Shown piece after piece: positions 16,815 to 25,530 of a stretch of 36,898 nucleotides of DNA. Below the pieces are notes generated by a model. That model searched no databases and had not been told where the DNA came from. It saw only the letters and a program-made list of their open reading frames with translations. Both the position numbers and the translations under genes were made by a program. Every line of letters starts with the position of its first letter. The first letter of the stretch is position 1. The stretch is from Candidatus Omnitrophota bacterium (GTDB lineage Bacteria > Omnitrophota > Gorgyraeia > 1-14-0-20-64-10), in assembly GCA_030651065.1 (NCBI GenBank), contig JAUSCU010000025.1, forward strand, positions 1-36,898, read 5' to 3'.

Positions 16815-18026
16815 CTACCGTCTCCCGCGGCCGGAATGCCCGTGAGAGGACCTTCTCGGGGGAGAGCTCCGGTCGGCCTTCCGGTAATCGAAACGGGGCA
16901 GCGTCACGCGCGGCAGCGTGCGGCCCAACGTCTGCTCGATCTCCTGCACTAGGGATTCCTCTTCTTTGTCCATCAGCGTGAAGGCGTCGCCGGTGGCCGC
17001 CGCTCGCGCGGTCCGGCCGATCCGGTGAACGTAATCGTCGGGACTGTGAGGCACATCGAAGTTGATCACGTGGCTGATCTGCTCAATGTCGATGCCGCGC
17101 GCCGCGACGTCGGTGGCCACCATCACCTGCGAGTCCCCATCGCGGAACCGCTCCAGCGCGAACATCCGCTGCTCCTGGGTGCGGTCTCCGTGCAGCACCG
17201 ACACGTGGACGCCCCGCCTCATCAGGTCGTGGGCCAACCGATCAGCCGAGCGCTTGGTACGGGTGAAGACCAGCACCGACTCCATCTCCTTCCCGCGCAG
17301 TAGCTCGTCCAGCAGGTCAGTTTTCAGGTGGTTCGGCACCGGATAGATCGCCTGCCGGATGCCGACCGCCGGCGACGAGCGCTGGCCGATCTGGACCGTC
17401 ACCGGATCGCGGAGAATATCGCGGGTCAGCCTCAGAATCTCCGGCGGCATCGTCGCGGAGAAGAGCAGGCTCTGCCGCTTGGGCGGCAAGAGGCGGAGGA
17501 TATTTTCGATGTCCGGAAGGAAACCCATGTCCAGCATCCGGTCCGCTTCGTCCAGCACGAGCACTTCCAGGTCCACGAAGTCGATCCGCCCGGAGTAGAT
17601 GTGGTCCAGAAGCCGGCCCGGCGTAGCGGAGAGGATGTCCACCCCCTTCTCCAGCGCCGAGATCTGCGGCGGCATCGGCGACCCGCCAAAAACGGCCAAT
17701 CCTTTCAGATGGACATAGCGGGAGAGAGACTTCAGGTGGTCCATGGACTGGTCGGCCAACTCACGGGTAGGGGCGATGATCAGGGCCCGGACGTGCTTGC
17801 CGCTCTTGCCCTGCAACAGCCGGTGCAGGATCGGAAGCACGAAGGCGGCCGTCTTGCCGGTCCCGGTCTGGGCGCAGCCGATTAGGTCGCGGCCCGCCAG
17901 AATGTGGGGGATCGCCTGCGCCTGGATCGGCGTGGGGTGCAGGAACCCCAAGTCGTGGATCCCTTTTAGGAGGTTCGAGTCGAGGCCAAGACCCTCAAAC
18001 GTGAGCCCCTCCGCGGGCGCGTTCAT
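16815..18026 (-). CDS. rhlE: DEAD-box RNA helicase, RhlE type
   Basis: 403 residues with every DEAD-box motif: Q motif (FLHPTPIQAQAIP, 28-40), motif I AQTGTGKT (52-59), Ia PTRELA, GG, TPGRLLD, motif II DEAD (159-162), motif III SAT, then the C-terminal domain with ARGIDI and HRIGRTARA. The short Arg/Ser-rich tail (RSSPPRRSSHGHSGRGRR) is typical of RhlE-like helicases that act on ribosome assembly or mRNA decay. Its ATG overlaps the exbD stop by four bases (ATGA), so it is translated from the exbB-exbD transcript, an unusual partner. The assignment to RhlE rather than SrmB or DbpA rests on length and tail only. Confidence 0.92.
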   Translation of the reverse strand: MNAPAEGLTFEGLGLDSNLLKGIHDLGFLHPTPIQAQAIPHILAGRDLIGCAQTGTGKTAAFVLPILHRLLQGKSGKHVRALIIAPTRELADQSMDHLKSLSRYVHLKGLAVFGGSPMPPQISALEKGVDILSATPGRLLDHIYSGRIDFVDLEVLVLDEADRMLDMGFLPDIENILRLLPPKRQSLLFSATMPPEILRLTRDILRDPVTVQIGQRSSPAVGIRQAIYPVPNHLKTDLLDELLRGKEMESVLVFTRTKRSADRLAHDLMRRGVHVSVLHGDRTQEQRMFALERFRDGDSQVMVATDVAARGIDIEQISHVINFDVPHSPDDYVHRIGRTARAAATGDAFTLMDKEEESLVQEIEQTLGRTLPRVTLPRFDYRKADRSSPPRRSSHGHSGRGRR

Positions 18027-18430
18027 GAAGCGGTGGTCTGCAGGGCGACCCGCTCAATTCCCAGTTTTCGCATTTCATCCAGCGCCTTTACCACGTTACC
18101 GAAATCGGAACCGGCGTCCCCCTGCAGGATCACCTTCAGGCCCGGATCTTTCCGCTGAAGCGCCTGGAGCTGGCGGCGCAGCGCCTCAAAGCTCACCGCC
18201 TGCTTGTTGAGGTAGAAAGCCCCTTGCTTTGAGACGGAGACCGTCGCCGGAGCGTCCGCCAGGTTAGGCTTGCCCGTCGCGGCGACCGGAAGCCGGACCG
18301 GGATCCCCTGGTTCTTCACCATCGAGAGGGAGACCATCAGAAAAGAGGCCAACAGAAAGAAGATGACATCGATCAGCGGGATGATTTCAATTCGAGGACG
18401 GCGTTGGAGAGAATCGAAGGGTACTTTCAT
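18023..18430 (-). CDS. exbD: ExbD/TolR family biopolymer transport protein
   Basis: 135 residues: short cytoplasmic N-terminus, one membrane helix (about 17-36, IIPLIDVIFFLLASFLMVSL) with the proton-channel Asp at residue 21, and a periplasmic domain with KQGAFYLNKQAVSFEAL and VILQGDAGSDFGNVVKALDEMRKLGI. With ExbB it forms a proton-driven motor for TonB or Tol. The start lies 44 bases inside the exbB gene; the first residues MKVPFDSLQRRPRIE are normal for the family. The leader contains the perfect palindrome TAGGGG-A-CCCCTA (18430-18442) over the ribosome site. Confidence 0.9.
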   Translation of the reverse strand: MKVPFDSLQRRPRIEIIPLIDVIFFLLASFLMVSLSMVKNQGIPVRLPVAATGKPNLADAPATVSVSKQGAFYLNKQAVSFEALRRQLQALQRKDPGLKVILQGDAGSDFGNVVKALDEMRKLGIERVALQTTAS

Positions 18431-19028
18431 AGGGGACCCCTAATGTTTCCAACTCCGTGGCGGCCTGCTCGATCCGCCGCTTGGTCTTGGAAAAGGTGGC
18501 ATTCAGGACGTTCAGAGGCACCAGCGCCAGGATCGCGATCATCAGGCCGAACCCGGTGGCGATCAGCGCCTCGGCGATGCCGCCGGTGATCGCCGCGGAG
18601 GCCTCCAGCTCCCGGCCGCCCAGCATCCCAAAGGCCCGGACCATGCCGGTCACGGTCCCCAGCAGACCCAGGAGGGGTGCCAGCGTCACGATCGTATCCA
18701 GCGTGGAGATCCAGCGGCTGTAAGACTCCAATTCCTCGGAGGCGGACCGCAGTAAAGCGGCGGACAGGAACCGGTCCCGGTTCACGAGCCCGTGCACCAG
18801 CACTCTCACCACCGGGTCCTGGCTGCGCCGCCCTTTCTTCAACGCCTCTTCCGTTTCCCCCGCCTCTACGTGCAGCAGCATCTCCCGTGCCAGATGGGGC
18901 TCCACTGTCTCGAGGTGGCGCAAAAGAAAGAGGCCCCGCTCGATCGCGACGGCGAGGCCCACGATAGAGACGATCAGTAGCGGCCACATGACCGGGCCGC
19001 CTTTGAGGAACAGGGTGTAGAGGTTCAG
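18387..19028 (-). CDS. exbB: ExbB/TolQ/MotA family proton channel, probable CTG start
   Basis: 213 residues if begun at the CTG at 19028. The conventional ATG (18989) would begin inside the first conserved motif, KGGPVMWPLLIVSIVGLAVA, cutting off LNLYTLFLKGGPV. No ATG, GTG or TTG precedes it in frame without an intervening non-family sequence. The CTG overlaps the preceding stop as CTGA and has GGAGAAGG about seven bases upstream, just as the ATGA/GTGA junctions elsewhere in the window. Three helices are visible (about 14-34, 115-140, 155-180), with the conserved APLLGLLGTVTGMVRAF segment. It pairs with ExbD to energise an outer-membrane system. Confidence 0.85.
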   Translation of the reverse strand: MNLYTLFLKGGPVMWPLLIVSIVGLAVAIERGLFLLRHLETVEPHLAREMLLHVEAGETEEALKKGRRSQDPVVRVLVHGLVNRDRFLSAALLRSASEELESYSRWISTLDTIVTLAPLLGLLGTVTGMVRAFGMLGGRELEASAAITGGIAEALIATGFGLMIAILALVPLNVLNATFSKTKRRIEQAATELETLGVPYESTLRFSPTPSSN

Positions 19029-19399
19029 GTGAGTGCCTTCTCCATGACCACTTCAAGATCGCTTAAGGGGGTGCCCTTCCGGAAAACTGCCGAGATTCCA
19101 AGGTCCTCCGCCTGCTGGATCATCTCGTCGGAGGTGTGCGCGGTAACCACGATGACCGGCAGCTCTTTCTTGATCCGCCGGATTCGCCTCAAGGTCTCAA
19201 TGCCGTCCACGCCGGGCATCCGCAGATCGAGGAAGACGACGTCCAGCGGGACCGTCTTGATAAGGTTCAGCCCCGTCTCGCAGTTGAGGGCGGTCATCAC
19301 CTTGTGGCCCCGCTTGCCGAACTGGAGGGAGGCCAGCGCGAGAAAACCTTCCTCGTCGTCGATGACCAGGATGCGCCGCGGAACAAACTTTTCGTCCAA
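19025..19399 (-). CDS. Single-domain response regulator
   Basis: 124 residues forming only a receiver domain: acidic pocket D14/D15/E16, phospho-acceptor Asp58 (VVFLDLRMPG), Thr86 (VVTAHTS) and Lys108 (FRKGTPL). No output domain is present, so it works through protein contact, like CheY or a phosphorelay intermediate. The start is a TTG at 19399 with AAGGGGG upstream. It is the first gene of the operon with exbB, exbD and the helicase, and a good promoter lies just upstream (19422-19451). The cognate kinase is not in the window, unless PhoR cross-talks. Confidence 0.9.
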   Translation of the reverse strand: MDEKFVPRRILVIDDEEGFLALASLQFGKRGHKVMTALNCETGLNLIKTVPLDVVFLDLRMPGVDGIETLRRIRRIKKELPVIVVTAHTSDEMIQQAEDLGISAVFRKGTPLSDLEVVMEKALT

Positions 19400-19421
19400 A
19401 CAAGAGCCCCCTTATCCTTTG

Positions 19422-19451
19422 ACTATACCCGAAACGCCCCGGGAACTGCAA
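19422..19451 (-). promoter_or_regulatory. Predicted sigma-70-type promoter for the response regulator-exbBD operon
   Basis: On the minus strand TTGCAG (19451-19446) is followed after 18 bases by TATAGT (19427-19422). The TTG start of the response regulator lies 22 bases further on. The spacer is G+C-rich and part of it can pair with the tail of the upstream gene (CCGGGA/TTCCCGG), which may give a terminator-like hairpin for the dehydrogenase gene. Confidence 0.55.
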
Positions 19452-19463
19452 ATCCCGGCGGGG

Positions 19464-20477
19464 CTACGCGCGGGGACCGACGAGGTTGGCGGGCCGGTTC
19501 TCAAGGAAGCCGCGGAGGTTGAAGACGGTCGTCTCCAGGATCCTCTGGAGCGCTTCCCTGCTGTCGAACGCGATGTGCGGTGTGATCACCACATTCTCCC
19601 GGTGGAGCAGAATGTGGTTCTTGAGCAGCGTGATGAGCCGTTCCTTCGGGAAATCCTTCTCCAGGAGCTGCCTCTCCTCCTTGACCAGCTCCTCCCCCTC
19701 CAGCACGTCGAGCCCCGCGCCGCCGACCTTTCCCTGGTCGAGCGCCCACACCAGGGCATCGGTATCCACCAGCCCGCCCCGGGCGGTGTTGATGAGCAGG
19801 GCGCCCCGCTTCATCAGTGAGAAGGTTTTCCGGTTCATCAGGTGACGGGATTCGGCCGAGTAGGGCAGGTGCAGTGTGACGATGTCGGAGCGGCTCAGCA
19901 GCTCCGGCAGCTCGGCGTACCGGAAATCCAATACCTCGGCAAGAAACGGGTTTTTCTTCGAGTCGCAGGCCAGCACCTCCATGCCGAATCCCCGCGCCAT
20001 CTTGATCACGTGCAGGCCGATCTTGCCGGCCCCCACAACGCCGATCGTCTTGCCCTTCAGATCAAACCCCTGAAGCCCCTCCAGAGAGAAATCTCCCCGG
20101 ACCGTCCGCACGTAGGCCTTGTGCAGGTTGCGGGAGAGGGCCAGGATCAGAGCGAAGGTGTGCTCGGCGACGGTGTTCTCGCCGTAGGACGGGACGTTCG
20201 CCACCCGGATCTTCCGGGCACGGCAGGCTTTCAGGTCGATGTGGTCGAACCCGGTGGAGCGGGTGGCGATCAGCCGGGCTTTTCGGAGCTTAGCCAGTAG
20301 AGGGCGGGTCAGCCGGGAATAGATGAAGACCGACAGGATTTCAGCATCACGGGCGGACGGCAGCGTCCGCTCAGTGAGCGGTTCCGGAACGAACTGGACC
20401 TTCAGCCCCAGCGGTTTCAGCGCCCGGGCTAAGAACCTTTTTTCCCACGGTTCCGTCTCGAAAAAGACCGCTTTCAT
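19464..20477 (-). CDS. D-2-hydroxyacid dehydrogenase (D-lactate dehydrogenase-like)
   Basis: 337 residues. NAD-binding motif GAGKIG (149-154) within GKTIGVVGAGKIGLHV; catalytic Arg233 in INTARGGLVD, the Glu in GLDVLEGEE, and His301 in VITPHIAFDS. The N-terminal substrate domain contains TRSTGFDHIDL and YGENTVAEHTFAL, which match the LdhA type rather than formate or phosphoglycerate dehydrogenases. Expected reaction: pyruvate plus NADH to D-lactate, or a related 2-oxo acid. It follows the acyl-CoA synthetase by four bases, so the pair may balance acetate/ATP formation with NADH disposal during fermentation. Confidence 0.88.
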   Translation of the reverse strand: MKAVFFETEPWEKRFLARALKPLGLKVQFVPEPLTERTLPSARDAEILSVFIYSRLTRPLLAKLRKARLIATRSTGFDHIDLKACRARKIRVANVPSYGENTVAEHTFALILALSRNLHKAYVRTVRGDFSLEGLQGFDLKGKTIGVVGAGKIGLHVIKMARGFGMEVLACDSKKNPFLAEVLDFRYAELPELLSRSDIVTLHLPYSAESRHLMNRKTFSLMKRGALLINTARGGLVDTDALVWALDQGKVGGAGLDVLEGEELVKEERQLLEKDFPKERLITLLKNHILLHRENVVITPHIAFDSREALQRILETTVFNLRGFLENRPANLVGPRA

Positions 20478-20481
20478 CTTT

Positions 20482-22599
20482 CTATTCCTTCCTTAACAGG
20501 ATCCGGACGTCCGCGGCGGCCGCCCCCTTCCCTTCAGCATAAGCGATCAGCGGGTTGATATCCAATTCCTCGATCTCCTCCAAATCCACCGCCAGCTGCG
20601 ACACCCGCTCGATGCACTCGATGAGTTTCGGGAGATCCGCCGGAGGCTGGCCGCGGAATCCCTGCAGGATCCGGAAGGACCGGAGGGACTTCACCATCCG
20701 TTCCGCCCCCAACTCCCGAACCGGCGCCAGGCGGAACGTCACATCCTTGAACACCTCCACATAGATGCCGCCCAGCCCGAATAGGAGCAGCGGCCCGAAT
20801 TGACGGTCCCGTTTGAGCCCCAGAATCATCTCGGTTCCCGGCGGCACCATCTTCTGGATGAGCACCCCATCGAGCCGGGCATCCGGTTGGCGAAGGCGCA
20901 CCGTGTCCAGGATTTCGCTGAATGTTTTCTCCGCCGCCGCCGTGTCCGGGATCCCCAGCCGCACGCCGCCCACATCCACCTTGTGCAGAACATCGGGGGA
21001 AAGGATCTTCATCGCCAGAGGGAACCCGGTCTTCTCCGCCGCGCGCCGGACCTCCTCCGGCGAGCGGGCGATGGCGAACGGAGGGACCGGCAAGCCGTAG
21101 GCTTCCATCATCGCGAGAGATTCAGCCTGGTCCAGCCAGACCCTCCCTTCCAACCGGGCCTTGCGGATCAGGACTTTGGCTGCCGCCTCGTCTACCCGGA
21201 ACCGCTTGACCATAGTGCGGGGCCGCTCAAGCCACTCCCGGTACTGGCTCATCCGGGCCAGCGCCCGGACGGCCGCCTCCGGAAACCGGTAATGCGGGAC
21301 CCGCTCCTCCCGGAGGATCCGGCTGCCGTTGGAAACGTCGGTCACCCCCATGAAGCAGGCCAGCACCGGCTTACGCGTCCCTTTCGCCGCCTGACCAATC
21401 ACCCGGGCGATCGCCTCCAGGTCGGTCATCGCCTGCGGGGTCGCCAGCGCGATGAGGCTGTCCACGTTGGGGTCCTCAAGGACCGCTCCAAGCGACGCCG
21501 CGTAGCGGTCTTCCCGCGCGTCTCCGACCAGATCCACCGGGTTGCGCGTCGACGCCGTGGGGGGAAGCGCCGTTTTTAACTTGGCGACGGTGCCGGCCTC
21601 CAGCGCCGGAAGCGTCAGCCCCTGCCGGATGCAGGAATCGGTCGCCATGATCCCGGGCCCTCCGGCGTTGGTCACGATCGCCACCCGCCGCCCAGCCGGC
21701 AGCGGCTGTTCGGAAAACGCCCGCGCGGTGGCGAACAGCTCCTCCACGGAATCCACTCGCATCACGCCGGCCTGCGCGAAGAGGGCGTCGTAGACCTCGT
21801 CGCTGCCGGCCAGCGAGCCGGTGTGGGAGGAGACCGCCTTGGCCCCCTCCGGGGTCCGGCCTGATTTGATCGCCAGCACCGGCTTGCCCTTCTTTTCATC
21901 CCCGGTAATCTCACGCGCTACCTCGATGAAGCGCCGGCCGTCGGCCAGATCCTCCAGGTACAGCAAAATCACTTTGGTTTGAGGGTCGTCCCTCAGCCCG
22001 ATCAGCAGGTCCACTTCGTCCAGACCGGCCTTGTTCCCCATGCTGATGATCTTAGAGAAACCGATCCCCTCGGACTTGGCGTACTCCAAAACCGCGGTGC
22101 AGAGGGCGCCGCTCTGCGAGAGAAACGCGATCGAGCCGGCCGCCGGCATCTCCTTGGCGAACGTGGCGTTCATGCGGACCGCCGGGTCGGTGTTCAGGAT
22201 CCCGAGGCAGTTCGGGCCGATCAACGGCAGGTTGTGCAGCCGAGCCTGCCGCTTCACCGCCTCCTCCAGCAGGCGGCCTTCCTCCCCGGTCTCTTTGAAC
22301 CCGGAGGAGATGACGACGATCCCTTTCACCCCTTTCTGCCCGCACTGGTCCACCACCTCCGGGACCAGCGGGGCTTTCACGATCACCACCGCCAGATCCA
22401 CCGGCCCGGGTATTGCGGCAAGGCTGGGATGGCAGATCATCCCCTCGATCTCTCGCGCCTTCGGGTTGACCGGGTAGATCTTCCCCTTGAAACCACCCAG
22501 GAAGAGGTTTTTCAAGACGGCGTGCCCCACGCTCGCTTCATCGCGAGAAGCACCGATCACCGCGACCGATTTAGGGGAAAACAAGGGGTCCAGATTCAT
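20482..22599 (-). CDS. ADP-forming acyl-CoA (acetyl-CoA) synthetase, fused alpha and beta subunits
   Basis: 705 residues from the ATG at 22599 (the open frame runs 29 codons further but without family sequence). Order: CoA-binding Rossmann domain (FSPKSVAVIGASRD at the start), two succinyl-CoA-ligase-like domains with the probable phospho-His in KAVSSHTGSLAGSDEVY, and a C-terminal ATP-grasp domain (about 480-705) beginning near LDQAESLAMMEAYGLPVPP. This is the single-chain acetyl-CoA synthetase (ADP-forming) layout: acetyl-CoA plus ADP and phosphate to acetate plus CoA and ATP. Related proteins include protein acetyltransferase Pat, but there is no N-acetyltransferase domain here. It is divergent from the CBS gene and heads an operon with the dehydrogenase. 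Confidence 0.9.
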   Translation of the reverse strand: MNLDPLFSPKSVAVIGASRDEASVGHAVLKNLFLGGFKGKIYPVNPKAREIEGMICHPSLAAIPGPVDLAVVIVKAPLVPEVVDQCGQKGVKGIVVISSGFKETGEEGRLLEEAVKRQARLHNLPLIGPNCLGILNTDPAVRMNATFAKEMPAAGSIAFLSQSGALCTAVLEYAKSEGIGFSKIISMGNKAGLDEVDLLIGLRDDPQTKVILLYLEDLADGRRFIEVAREITGDEKKGKPVLAIKSGRTPEGAKAVSSHTGSLAGSDEVYDALFAQAGVMRVDSVEELFATARAFSEQPLPAGRRVAIVTNAGGPGIMATDSCIRQGLTLPALEAGTVAKLKTALPPTASTRNPVDLVGDAREDRYAASLGAVLEDPNVDSLIALATPQAMTDLEAIARVIGQAAKGTRKPVLACFMGVTDVSNGSRILREERVPHYRFPEAAVRALARMSQYREWLERPRTMVKRFRVDEAAAKVLIRKARLEGRVWLDQAESLAMMEAYGLPVPPFAIARSPEEVRRAAEKTGFPLAMKILSPDVLHKVDVGGVRLGIPDTAAAEKTFSEILDTVRLRQPDARLDGVLIQKMVPPGTEMILGLKRDRQFGPLLLFGLGGIYVEVFKDVTFRLAPVRELGAERMVKSLRSFRILQGFRGQPPADLPKLIECIERVSQLAVDLEEIEELDINPLIAYAEGKGAAAADVRILLRKE

Positions 22600-22700
22600 A
22601 CCTCTATTGTACGGGGTTTTTCGTCCGGGTTTTATGACCTGGCTCATAGATTCAGCCGGACAAGCAAGGTATGCTGTTAGATGCAAGGAGGACGCCGACC

Positions 22701-23108
22701 ATGAAGATCAAGGAATGGATCACGCGGGAGATTGTCACCATCAAGCCGGAAGCGTCGGTGAAAGAGGCTTTCATGCTCTTGAAATCCATGGGGATCCGCC
22801 ACTTGCCGGTGGTCAAGAACGGCGTCCTGAAAGGAATCGTCACCGACCGGGACCTGCGCCGCCCGAAACTCTCGGACGTTTTCAAGAGCTGGGACCAGCT
22901 CTACCGGATCAACGACGAGATCCAGGTGGAAGACATCATGGCCAGCCCGGCCCTGACGATCTCGGAAGAGGCCACCATTCAGGAAGCGGCCAAGATCATG
23001 GCCAAGAACCGGATCGGGGCCCTCCCGGTCACCGACAAGAAAGGGAAGCTGGACGGCATCATCACGGAATCGGATATCCTCCGGGCCTTTGCCGCCGGTA
23101 AGAAATAG
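22701..23108 (+). CDS. CBS-domain pair protein
   Basis: 135 residues comprising two CBS domains (about 7-60 and 75-128): MGIRHLPVVKNGVLKGIVTDRDLRRP and KNRIGALPVTDKKGKLDGIITESDIL, together the classic Bateman module. Such proteins sense adenine nucleotides or other ligands and regulate partners. The ATG at 22701 has AAGGAGG eight bases upstream; the frame opens ten codons earlier but that part lacks support. Its last 20 bases overlap the P-type ATPase start, suggesting it regulates or is co-made with the ATPase. Confidence 0.9.
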   Translation: MKIKEWITREIVTIKPEASVKEAFMLLKSMGIRHLPVVKNGVLKGIVTDRDLRRPKLSDVFKSWDQLYRINDEIQVEDIMASPALTISEEATIQEAAKIMAKNRIGALPVTDKKGKLDGIITESDILRAFAAGKK

Positions 23109-25530
23109 CGAAGAAAAGCTGACGGGCCTCTCCGCGCAGGAAGCCGCCCGCCGGCTCAAAATCGAAGGCCGCAATGAGCTGCCTTCCGGGAAATCCCGCA
23201 CGCCGCTCCGGCTAGCCTGGGAGCTCGTTCGGGAACCAATGATCCTGCTTCTGCTCGCCTGCGGGATCATCTATCTTTTCCTCGGGGACTTCCGCGAAGC
23301 CCTCCTGCTGGCCGCCTCCATCGGCTTGATCCTCGGGATCAGCCTTGTTCAGCAGGGCCGAACCGAGCGGGCGCTCCAAGCCCTCAAAGACCTCTCCGCT
23401 CCGCGCGCGCTGGTGATCCGGAACGGTAAGCGGACGCGGGTCTCCGCCCGGGAGCTGGTGCGGGAAGATCTCGTCGTGCTGATCGAGGGGGACCGGGTCC
23501 CGGCCGACGCGCGGGTGATCTCCTGCGCCCACCTCTCGGTGGATGAGTCCCTGCTGACCGGCGAATCGGCGCCGGTCCGGAAATCGGCCTCACCGGACCC
23601 CCTGCCTCCCCCGCGTCCCGGCGGGGAGGACCTCCCTTTTGTTTTCGCCGGCACCCTGGTTATCCAGGGAGACGGTCTCGGTGAGATTCACGCCACCGGC
23701 CTCCGCACCGAGATGGGAAAAATCGGAAAATCCCTGCAAGCCATCGGACGGGAGGAGACCCGCCTGCAAGGGGAGGTCCGGCGGATCGTCCGGATCTTTG
23801 CCGCGGCGGGACTTTCCGTCTGCGCGGGGGTGGCTCTCCTGCACGGGCTGCACAGCGGCAACTGGCTCCAGGGGTTCCTGGCGGGACTAACGCTGGCGAT
23901 CTCGCTGGTACCGGAGGAGTTCCCCGTCGTGCTGACCGTCTTCCTGGCGCTGGGGGCCTGGAGAATCTCCCGCCGCGGGGTGCTTACCCGCCGGGTGCCG
24001 GCCATCGAGATGCTGGGGGCCGCCACTGTTCTCTGCACCGACAAGACAGGCACCCTCACGCTCAACCGGATGCGGGTTCAGCGCCTGATGGCGGACAGCT
24101 CCGTATTTAACCTTCCCTCCGGGGAGATCGTCTCTGTGCCGGAGGGGTTCCGCGCAATGGTCTCCCGCGCCGCGCTGGCCAGCCATCCGGAAGCGTTCGA
24201 CCCGATGGAGCTGGCGATCCACGCCCTCTCAAAGCAGGCCCTGCCAGACGCGCGGCCGGAGAACTGGAAACTGGTACGCCGCTATCCCCTTTCCAAGGAG
24301 CTGATGGCGATGTCCCAAGTTTGGCAGCAGGAGAGCGGTCCCCTCCGGGTTGCTTCCAAGGGAGCGCCCGAAGCGATCGCGGATCTGTGCCGGATGCCGG
24401 AGGCCGCTCGCCGGCTTCTGCTGGAGGCGGCCCACGCGATGGCCCGGGATGGTTTGAGGGTCATAGGTGTGGCCGAGGGAACGGCCGCTTCCGGTCCCCT
24501 GCCGGAGCGGCAGGACCGGTTTTCCTTTTCCTTCCTCGGACTGATCGGCCTTTCCGACCCGATCCGGCCGGCGGTGCCCGCGGCGATCCGTGAATGCCGC
24601 GGGGCCGGCATCCGGGTCGTGATGATCACTGGTGACTATCCGGAGACCGCCCGCCAGATCGCCCGGCAGATTGGGCTGGAACCGCTGGATCAAGTTTTAA
24701 CGGGGCGGGAGATGGAGGCCCTGGACGACGCGGGACTGCGGGAGAAAGCCAAACAAGTCAGTATCTTCGCGAGGATCGTTCCGGAACAGAAGCTGCGGCT
24801 GGTCAACGCCTTCAAAGCGGACGGCGAGATCGTCGCGATGACCGGCGACGGCGTCAACGACGCGCCGGCCCTCAAGACGGCCCACATCGGCATCGCCATG
24901 GGCGGGCGCGGCACCGACGTCGCGCGGGAGGCAGCGTCGCTGGTGCTGCTCAACGACGATTTTTCATCCATCGTCCGGGCGATCCGGCTCGGCCGGCGCG
25001 TGTTCGACAATCTGCGCCGGGCGATGTCCTATCTCTTCGCGATCCACGTGCCGATCGCCGGCATGGCGCTGATCCCAGTTCTGCTGAGGGGGCCCCTGGT
25101 GCTGCTGCCGGTACACATCGTTTTCCTGGAAATTATCATCGACCCGGCCTGCTCGATCGTTTTCGAAGCGGAACCTGCGGAGAAGGATGTAATGAACCGG
25201 CCGCCGAGGAACCCGAAGGAGCCCCTATTTAACCGGAGCCGGGTAGCCAGAAGCCTTCTGCAGGGGGCAGCCATGCTGGGAATCGCGCTGGGGGTCTATC
25301 TCGCCGCGTGGGCACTCGGAAAACCGGAGTGGGAGATCCGGTCCCTGACCTTCACCTCGATGATCCTCGCCAACTTGGGGCTCATTCTGGTGAACCGCTC
25401 CGGAGGCGGGCTCACCGCGCTGCGTTCGCCCAACCCGGCCCTCTGGTGGGTGATGGGGAGCGCGCTGGCGGTGCTGGGTCTCGTTCTTACCGTGCCGTTC
25501 CTGCGGGAGATCTTCCGCTTCGCCCCTTAA
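23089..25530 (+). CDS. P-type cation-transporting ATPase, Ca2+/PMR1-like subgroup
   Basis: 813 residues. N-terminal GLSAQEAARRLKIEGRNELP is the cation-ATPase N-domain; TGES near residue 157 is the dephosphorylation motif; phosphorylated Asp318 lies in CTDKTGTLTLNRM; KGAPE is in the nucleotide domain; GDGVNDAPAL near 586 closes the P domain. The M4 motif is VPEEFPVV in place of the PEGLP of SERCA, so the ion is uncertain (Ca2+, Mn2+ or Mg2+). About eight to ten membrane helices are visible. The start is a TTG at 23089 inside the CBS gene, without a ribosome site, so translation is probably coupled. Its 3' end overlaps the convergent GIY-YIG gene by 44 bases. Confidence 0.88.
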   Translation: MPPVRNSEEKLTGLSAQEAARRLKIEGRNELPSGKSRTPLRLAWELVREPMILLLLACGIIYLFLGDFREALLLAASIGLILGISLVQQGRTERALQALKDLSAPRALVIRNGKRTRVSARELVREDLVVLIEGDRVPADARVISCAHLSVDESLLTGESAPVRKSASPDPLPPPRPGGEDLPFVFAGTLVIQGDGLGEIHATGLRTEMGKIGKSLQAIGREETRLQGEVRRIVRIFAAAGLSVCAGVALLHGLHSGNWLQGFLAGLTLAISLVPEEFPVVLTVFLALGAWRISRRGVLTRRVPAIEMLGAATVLCTDKTGTLTLNRMRVQRLMADSSVFNLPSGEIVSVPEGFRAMVSRAALASHPEAFDPMELAIHALSKQALPDARPENWKLVRRYPLSKELMAMSQVWQQESGPLRVASKGAPEAIADLCRMPEAARRLLLEAAHAMARDGLRVIGVAEGTAASGPLPERQDRFSFSFLGLIGLSDPIRPAVPAAIRECRGAGIRVVMITGDYPETARQIARQIGLEPLDQVLTGREMEALDDAGLREKAKQVSIFARIVPEQKLRLVNAFKADGEIVAMTGDGVNDAPALKTAHIGIAMGGRGTDVAREAASLVLLNDDFSSIVRAIRLGRRVFDNLRRAMSYLFAIHVPIAGMALIPVLLRGPLVLLPVHIVFLEIIIDPACSIVFEAEPAEKDVMNRPPRNPKEPLFNRSRVARSLLQGAAMLGIALGVYLAAWALGKPEWEIRSLTFTSMILANLGLILVNRSGGGLTALRSPNPALWWVMGSALAVLGLVLTVPFLREIFRFAP

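Noticed and set aside
22600-22700. Riboswitch or strong promoters in the gap between the acyl-CoA synthetase and CBS genes.
   Set aside because: A TACAAT lies only six bases from the synthetase start and no -35 or conserved aptamer-like pairing was found.
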